Source of the DNA: Symbiodinium natans
Taxonomy: Eukaryota; Sar; Dinophyceae; Suessiales; Symbiodiniaceae
Assembly: GCA_905221605.1 (NCBI GenBank)
Contig: CAJNDS010000105.1
Coordinates: 171,001 to 228,050 of the forward strand
Direction: 5' to 3'
Length of the DNA: 57,050 bases
The first letter of the stretch is position 1, and each line of letters starts with the position of its first letter. This document shows, one piece after another, positions 52,336 to 57,050 of this stretch. The notes beneath the pieces are model-generated. The model had not been told where the DNA came from and ran no database searches. It saw only the letters and a list, made by a program, of their open reading frames with translations. A program made the translations under genes and the position numbers.

Positions 52336-52497
52336 GACTCCTCATGCGCCTTGAAGCAGGATGCAGCAAGCTTAGACTCCATCCCCGGGCCCTTTGGAGG
52401 TGATTGTTCATTTGGTTCACCGGCGTCTACGAACGGTGGAGGGCCAAGTGAGACGGCATTGTTGCAAGTTTTTGGCTCCCCGGAGTCCCAAGCATAG
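52336..52497 (+). CDS. Unrecognised 53-codon coding-like segment, possible C-terminus
   Basis: The frame DSSCALKQDAASLDSIPGPF then GGDCSFGSPASTNGGGPSET then ALLQVFGSPESQA and a stop has a natural composition in a non-repetitive stretch. No family is recognised. It could be the last exon of a gene extending upstream. Confidence 0.35.
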   Translation, partial: DSSCALKQDAASLDSIPGPFGGDCSFGSPASTNGGGPSETALLQVFGSPESQA

Positions 52498-53305
52498 CTA
52501 GGGTGTAAGCCCTATACGCTCAACTTCTGGTTTTAGGATCGGAGCTGCGTTGTGTCATCTCAGGGCCGTTTGGGCTTTAGGAGGAGTTCGGGCTTTTGGG
52601 CTTAGGGGTGAGGCCGTTAGGGTCTTGGTTCTCTTCTGGGTCTGTTGTCTTGGGACGTGTCCACATCCTAAAAACCCAACCCTAAACCCTAAATCCTAAA
52701 CCCTAAAAGTTGAGAAAGCGCCCTGATTCTTGGGGACTTCGCTGCAAACCTCTAGAAAGCCGGACAAGTTGGAGGCACCCTAGAACCCCAAAAACCCAAA
52801 CACTAAACTCCACAACTCAACCTTGCCTAAAACTTAAACCCTTGACCGGTTAACACACACGCTTTAGTTTTTGAGATTTCATGCAGGAGTGGGCCGTGCT
52901 TCAGGGATTCGTGCGCAGCCGCTAGCTGGAGCGCTTCAGGATTTGATGGGGTGTGGGGTTCAGGAAGTCTAGGACTTTGTGTTCAGGGGCGTAGTCTTTT
53001 TTTGTGAAGCACCAAAAGACAGCTTGACCTAAACCTCGAAACACTATGAGCCCTGGAACCTCCGAGCCCCTCAACGGCTATAAGCAAAGCGAGTTTGTTT
53101 TACGTGCTTGCAGTTACGTCTCTTAGAGCCCGATTGCTGCCATTGAGCCGTCAAGCACGACTCCTCTGAACCCTGATCTCCAACCCTAAGTCCTAAACAC
53201 TCACAGTTTAGGGTTTAGGGTTGAGGGTTTAGGGTGTAGGGTGTAGAGTGTAGGGTTTAGGGTTTAGGGTTTAGGGCAACCCGAAGCAATACACCCTAGA
53301 CCTTC

Positions 53306-53367
53306 AGACACGAGGTGCAGCGCTACTTCTACAACCCGTACAAGCCAAGCCCCCGGAAGATGCTGTG
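53306..53367 (+). other. Exon-like segment (EVQRYFYNPYKPSPRKML)
   Basis: Around CCTTCAG the frame HEVQRYFYNPYKPSPRKML is strongly protein-like and ends before TTTAGGG-type repeats. It is too short to place in a family. Confidence 0.4.
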
Positions 53368-53419
53368 TTGTTTAGGGGTTAGGATTTAGGGTTTAGGATT
53401 TAGGGTTTAGGGCTACTCC

Positions 53420-53528
53420 GACCCAGAGTGGGCCCTCTTTCCCCTTTTTGTTAGGGTTTGGGTTCCCTTATAAGCCCTTTAAACCAAGAAGGGCACCCCT
53501 GGGTATTCCTGGGTTACTCTTGGGTCTT
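53420..53528. mobile_element. MITE-like element, family E
   Basis: GACCCAGAGTGGGCCCTCTT on the left and TGGGTTACTCTTGGGTCTTG on the right; the central TTATAAGCCCTTTAAACCAA matches the 11633 copy closely. Confidence 0.62.
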
Positions 53529-54537
53529 GTTGTGGGCGAGGGAGGCTCACAGCCTTACGAGCTTCTTTGGTGGGCACAACATTCATGGTTTTGAGAGGGC
53601 AGGCTTGTGACCCTTAGGACCCTCATTAAACCCTATAAACCCTGAACCCAAAACCTTTCGTTTAAAGGCCAGGGGGCCCAGAGGCAGGCCATTTCAAACT
53701 ATTGGGGTCTCCCAGGACCCTAAATCTTGAATCGCTTCTTCTCAGGCCTCATGGAGATGTAGGGCCGCGTTACCCTAAAGCAGAATCGCAAGTCATAAAG
53801 AAGGTCTGCAGATCAAGAATCTGAGACTTGGAACGTACATCGCCCCCACCCCCGCCTCCCCTTCGCACTCGAACTGAAAGAAGCTCTTTAGCACAAGGCT
53901 TCCTGAGGTTCCGTTGTCTTGCCCTTGGTTGAGGCCCTAAACCCTAAACCCTAAACGGGTTAAACCCTAAACCCTAAACCCTAAACCCCCTTTAGGGTTT
54001 AGGGTTTCTAGCATTAAGGCGGTTTAGGGTTTAGGGCTTGGGGGTTCTAAAGCTCCGAAAGCCTGAAGAGGTCAGAGCTCTTTGCGACTCCTGTGACCCT
54101 GAGACTGCCCAATCGCTGCAGGGAGGCTCAGAGGCTTTGAGCCAGAGAGGGAAGTGTCTCGTGGTTGAAGTGCTTAGGGTTTAAGGTTTGGGGTTTAGGG
54201 TTTGTTTAGGGTTTAGGGTGTAGGCATTTAACAAAGACCCCTAGGACACAGGTTCAAGCATGTTCCTTCTTGTCGTCCAGTCCCTCTATGCGTGCCTGTT
54301 GTCGTGGGATGTATGTCCAATAATCCCCCCTCAGAAGCGATTCCAAGACCACTCGAGCGGCCCTGCAATTCTTGCCACTTCAGGAGCACTAAGAAGGGCC
54401 CTGCAAAGGCCGCGACAGTTCTGCGCTTCACGTGGGGTTTAGGGTCTAGGGTTTAATGAGGGTTTTAGGGTTTGGGGTTTAGGGTTTAGGGTGTAGGGTG
54501 TAGGGTGTAGGTTTTCCAGTTGAGGGTTTAGGGTTTA

Positions 54538-54663
54538 ATGGCATGGGGCATGGGAATCAGGGCAGACAGCGCTGTGTGCAAGACCGCGTGCCACTTGGGG
54601 ATGGAACGGTGGAAGCAGCGCAAAAGTGCGGAGGACCGGGACGTAAGCGAGCGCACAATGTGA
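54538..54663 (+). CDS. Unrecognised 41-codon open frame (MAWGMGIRADSAVCKTACHL)
   Basis: An ATG just after TTTAGGG repeats opens MAWGMGIRADSAVCKTACHL then GMERWKQRKSAEDRDVSERT and M, then stops. The basic/acidic tail is protein-like. No family is recognised. A TA/TTTA microsatellite follows. Confidence 0.3.
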   Translation: MAWGMGIRADSAVCKTACHLGMERWKQRKSAEDRDVSERTM

Positions 54664-54684
54664 CTCCCGCCGCAAAACCAAAAT

Positions 54685-54687
54685 CAT

Positions 54688-54718
<31 letters not shown>

Positions 54719-54890
54719 TTGTATTCTTTATTTATTTATTTATTTATTCACGTATGTATTTATTTATTTTCTTTCATATATTTATGATTTATTTGTTTAC
54801 TTGTTATCATTGTAGTTCTCATTTCTTCTTCTTAGCATTATTATTCTTCTTCTTATGATTATTCTTCTTATTCTTATTCTCATTATCTGC
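54685..54890. repeat. (TA)n, (TTTA)n and (TTCTTA)n microsatellites
   Basis: AT-rich simple repeats unlike the GC-rich surroundings. Confidence 0.92.
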
Positions 54891-55019
54891 CATGCGTGCG
54901 ACACCTCTAGAAGTTTGATGGTTCTGAAGCGCGCACGGCGCCTGGGCAGTTCACAATGCGCACCACAATCAGACCAAGGAACTTGATTTTGTTTCAAAGC
55001 CTTTGATTTAGGGTTTGGG

Positions 55020-55300
55020 GTTTCCCTTCACACCCTTTTGCAGCCCTGATAGAATAAGCCAAGCACTCTACCCGCAAAGCCCTTCAAGCCCCTATAAACC
55101 CTGAAGCCCTAAACCCTAAATTGAACCCTGAGTCCCTAAACAAACCCTCACGCCCTGAAGCCTGAATCCCCAAACCCTTATGCCAAATAATCCAAGAGGC
55201 CCCTAAACTTAACCCCTAGACCCAGAAAGCCCTTAAGCCCTAAAGCCTGAGTAGCCCTTAATCCTAAAAAACCCTGTAAGCCTTAGCCCTGTAAGGCCCT
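55020..55300 (-). repeat. Degenerate CCCTGAAG/CCCTAAA field
   Basis: Decayed telomere-like units with no visible gene. Confidence 0.75.
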
Positions 55301-55303
55301 GTC

Positions 55304-55375
55304 TCCAAGCTGTACCTGACGGCGTGGATGACGGTGCCAACCTTCCCACGCTTGGTTCAAAGAGGGGGCTTAGAG
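55304..55375 (+). other. Exon-like segment (SKLYLTAWMTVPTFPRLVQR)
   Basis: The frame SKLYLTAWMTVPTFPRLVQR then GG is protein-like, with CCCTAAA-type degenerate repeats upstream. Unrecognised. Confidence 0.36.
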
Positions 55376-55567
55376 TTTCAGGTTTAAGCAGGTTTGAACC
55401 TAAATCCTAAACCCTAAACCCTAAACCCTAAACCCAGGGTGGGTTAGGGGTGCGAGGTTTGGGTAGGGGCCTGAGGTTTAGAAGTGTCCGTGAGTGTTTT
55501 TTGGCGGTTTGGGAGCTACACGAAGTTCAGACACAAGGCCCGCCTATAGTTGAAGGCCTAGCCCTAA

Positions 55568-55640
55568 ACCCTAAACCCTAAACCGTAAACCCTAAACCCT
55601 AAACCCTAAACCCTAAACCCTAAACCCTAAACCCTAAAGC
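55568..55640 (-). repeat. (CCCTAAA)n array
   Basis: About ten units. A unique 105-bp island follows, then (TTTAGGG)n from 55745. Confidence 0.9.
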
Positions 55641-55744
55641 CTGCGCTGGGGGGCTCCCCCAGTTTGGGTTACAATCGCCTTCCCTGGCTACTCCCCTCCA
55701 TCAGCCCTCCCCACCCCTCTCATCGTTCTAGACATGCCTATGGT

Positions 55745-55940
55745 GGGTTTAGGGTTTAGGGTTTAGGGTTTAGGGTTTAGGGTTTAGGGGTTTAGGGTTT
55801 AGGGCTTGGGGCTTAGGGCTTAGGGCTTAGGGCTTCGGGTTTAGGGCTTAGTGCTGAGGGCTTAGGGCTTGAGGGCTTGAGGGCTTGAGGGCTTGAGGGG
55901 TTGGCGATTTAGGGGGTTTAGGGGGTTTAGGGTTTAGGTG
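55745..55940 (+). repeat. (TTTAGGG)n array with CTTAGGG/CTTGAGGG variants
   Basis: Perfect heptamers grade into GGGCTTA and GGGCTTGA variants. Confidence 0.9.
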
Positions 55941-56227
55941 TACTCACGGGGGGAGGGTTCATTGCAAGGGTCACAAAACTGTAGGCTTTCGGGTGCCAGG
56001 GGTGTAGAGTAATAATCAGGGTTTAGGGTTTAGGGTTTAGGGTTTAGGATTCCGGAGCTTCGGAGTTCAGTGGTTTAGGGTTTATGGGGGTTTATGGTTT
56101 AGGGTCTAGGGGTTTAGGGTTTAGGGTTTGAGGGGCTGAGGAGGGTGTCGGTCCGAGGGAGCTCCAAATGAATTGAGGCCTTGGGACAGGGCTGGGTTCC
56201 CAATCCCCTCAGCCCCGCGGAAGCCTC

Positions 56228-56589
56228 AAAACCTGTTGAACCCTAAACCCCTAAACCCCTGAACCCCTGAACCCCTGAACCTCTGAACCCCTAAACCCTA
56301 AACCTAAACTCCCATAAACCCTCAACCCCTATAAACCCCTAAACCCCTCAAACCTTAATCCCTCAACCTTAAACCTGCATAAACCCTAAACCCTAAACCC
56401 CTAAACCCCTAAACCCCTAGACCCTTAATCCCTCAAACTTAAGCCCGTATAAACCCTAAACCCTAAACCCCTAAACCCCTAGACCCTTAATCCCTCAACC
56501 TTGAACCCGTAGAAACCCTAAACCCTAAACCCGTATAAACCCTAAACCCCAAAACCCCTAAACCCCTAGACCCTTAATCCCTCAACCTT
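56228..56589 (-). repeat. Higher-order CCCCTAAA field
   Basis: Contains a block of about 70-80 bp repeated several times (CCCCTAGACCCTTAATCCCTCAA...), i.e. a higher-order repeat made of telomere-like units. Confidence 0.85.
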
Positions 56590-56695
56590 GAACTATTTGC
56601 GCAGCTGTTTCTGGATTCCGGGTGCCGTCCACCCTGCCACCCTGCGCCGGGCCTGGCAGCGACGCCAGCATGGCTGCCTGGCATGCTCCAAAACT
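56590..56695. other. GC-rich island between CCCTAAA and TTTAGGG arrays
   Basis: About 106 bp of unique GC-rich sequence lies between a 360-bp degenerate CCCTAAA field and a (TTTAGGG)n array. It is open on both strands, so the coding strand cannot be chosen. It fits the exon-island pattern in size and flanks. Confidence 0.3.
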
Positions 56696-56805
56696 AGGGT
56701 AGGGTTTAGGGTTTAGGGTTTAGGGTTTAGGGTTTAGGGTTTAGGGTTTAGGGTTTAGGGTTTAGGGTTTAGGGTTTAGGGTTTAGGGTTTAGGGCTTAG
56801 GGTAG
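56696..56805 (+). repeat. (TTTAGGG)n array
   Basis: About 14 nearly perfect units. Confidence 0.92.
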
Positions 56806-56823
56806 GCCTTTTGGACATTGTGG

Positions 56824-56970
56824 TACTTGGAGGTTCAGGTTACTTATTCACCAATTATACTTGTACTTCTTACCCATTTACCACCCCCTTTATTAAGTGC
56901 CCTAATGTGGTTGCACTTTGGGCTTTAAGTTCTTATCAATGGTTAATAAGTACTATGAACCTTCAAGTAG
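56824..56970. mobile_element. MITE-like element, family A
   Basis: TACTTGGAGGTTCAGGTTAC on the left and AGTACTATGAACCTTCAAGT on the right; 147 bp, close in length to the copy at 4024. Confidence 0.72.
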
Positions 56971-57050
56971 TCCCTTGGGACATTATATTGATCCCCTATT
57001 GGGTTTACGAGGATTCAGGAATGTTCTTCAGACGGTGTCACAGGGGCGTC

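Noticed and set aside
1-57050. The window as a chromosome end or subtelomere
   Set aside because: Telomere-type units are spread over the full length in both orientations and mixed with unique DNA, so they are interstitial. No terminal array is seen.

Overview
The window reads as nuclear DNA of a dinoflagellate, most likely a core or Symbiodiniaceae-like lineage; the species cannot be told from the sequence. Four things point there. Interstitial (TTTAGGG)n and (CCCTAAA)n arrays occur throughout. Intron-rich coding pieces have AG|G acceptors and an occasional GC donor. Pentatricopeptide-repeat (PPR) exons carry the ISACEKG-type motif common in dinoflagellates. There are no bacterial-style operons. 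Most long reading frames are low-complexity or shadow frames. Real coding signal is mainly a two-exon class 3 lipase gene, present twice, plus many short exon-like islands.

Layout. (1) 1-7,500: short plus-strand pieces of PPR repeats (275, 1380, 3504, 3778 and 4965 onward) followed by a pseudouridine-synthase-like piece (6319), separated by telomere-like arrays; possibly one PPR/RluA-type gene. (2) About 7,512-20,131: a 12.6 kb segment with a 9-bp minisatellite, several exon islands, MITE-like elements, a microsatellite cluster, the secreted lipase gene (15,910-17,281, 73-nt intron) and a decayed Ty1/copia reverse-transcriptase piece. It ends exactly at a 100-N assembly gap. (3) 20,232-28,543: single-copy DNA rich in exon islands and small inverted-repeat elements. 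(4) About 28,543-41,169: a near-identical second copy of segment 2. (5) 41,170-57,050: more exon islands, telomere-like arrays, microsatellites and MITE-like elements.

The main structural observation is a recurring grammar. Short intervals (about 60-130 bp) bounded on the left by (CCCTAAA)n and on the right by (TTTAGGG)n tend to be open, non-repetitive and exon-like. Intervals in the opposite order (TTTAGGG, DNA, CCCTAAA) tend to be longer and often hold MITE-like inverted-repeat elements. If these are introns, their two ends are complementary and could pair in the pre-mRNA. The arrays also contain a donor-like AG|GTTTAG and a branch-point-like CTAAAC. This is inference from reading the sequence; transcript data would decide it.

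Limits: no searches were run. Family names come from motif recognition, most exon borders are approximate, and the large duplication may be an assembly artefact.
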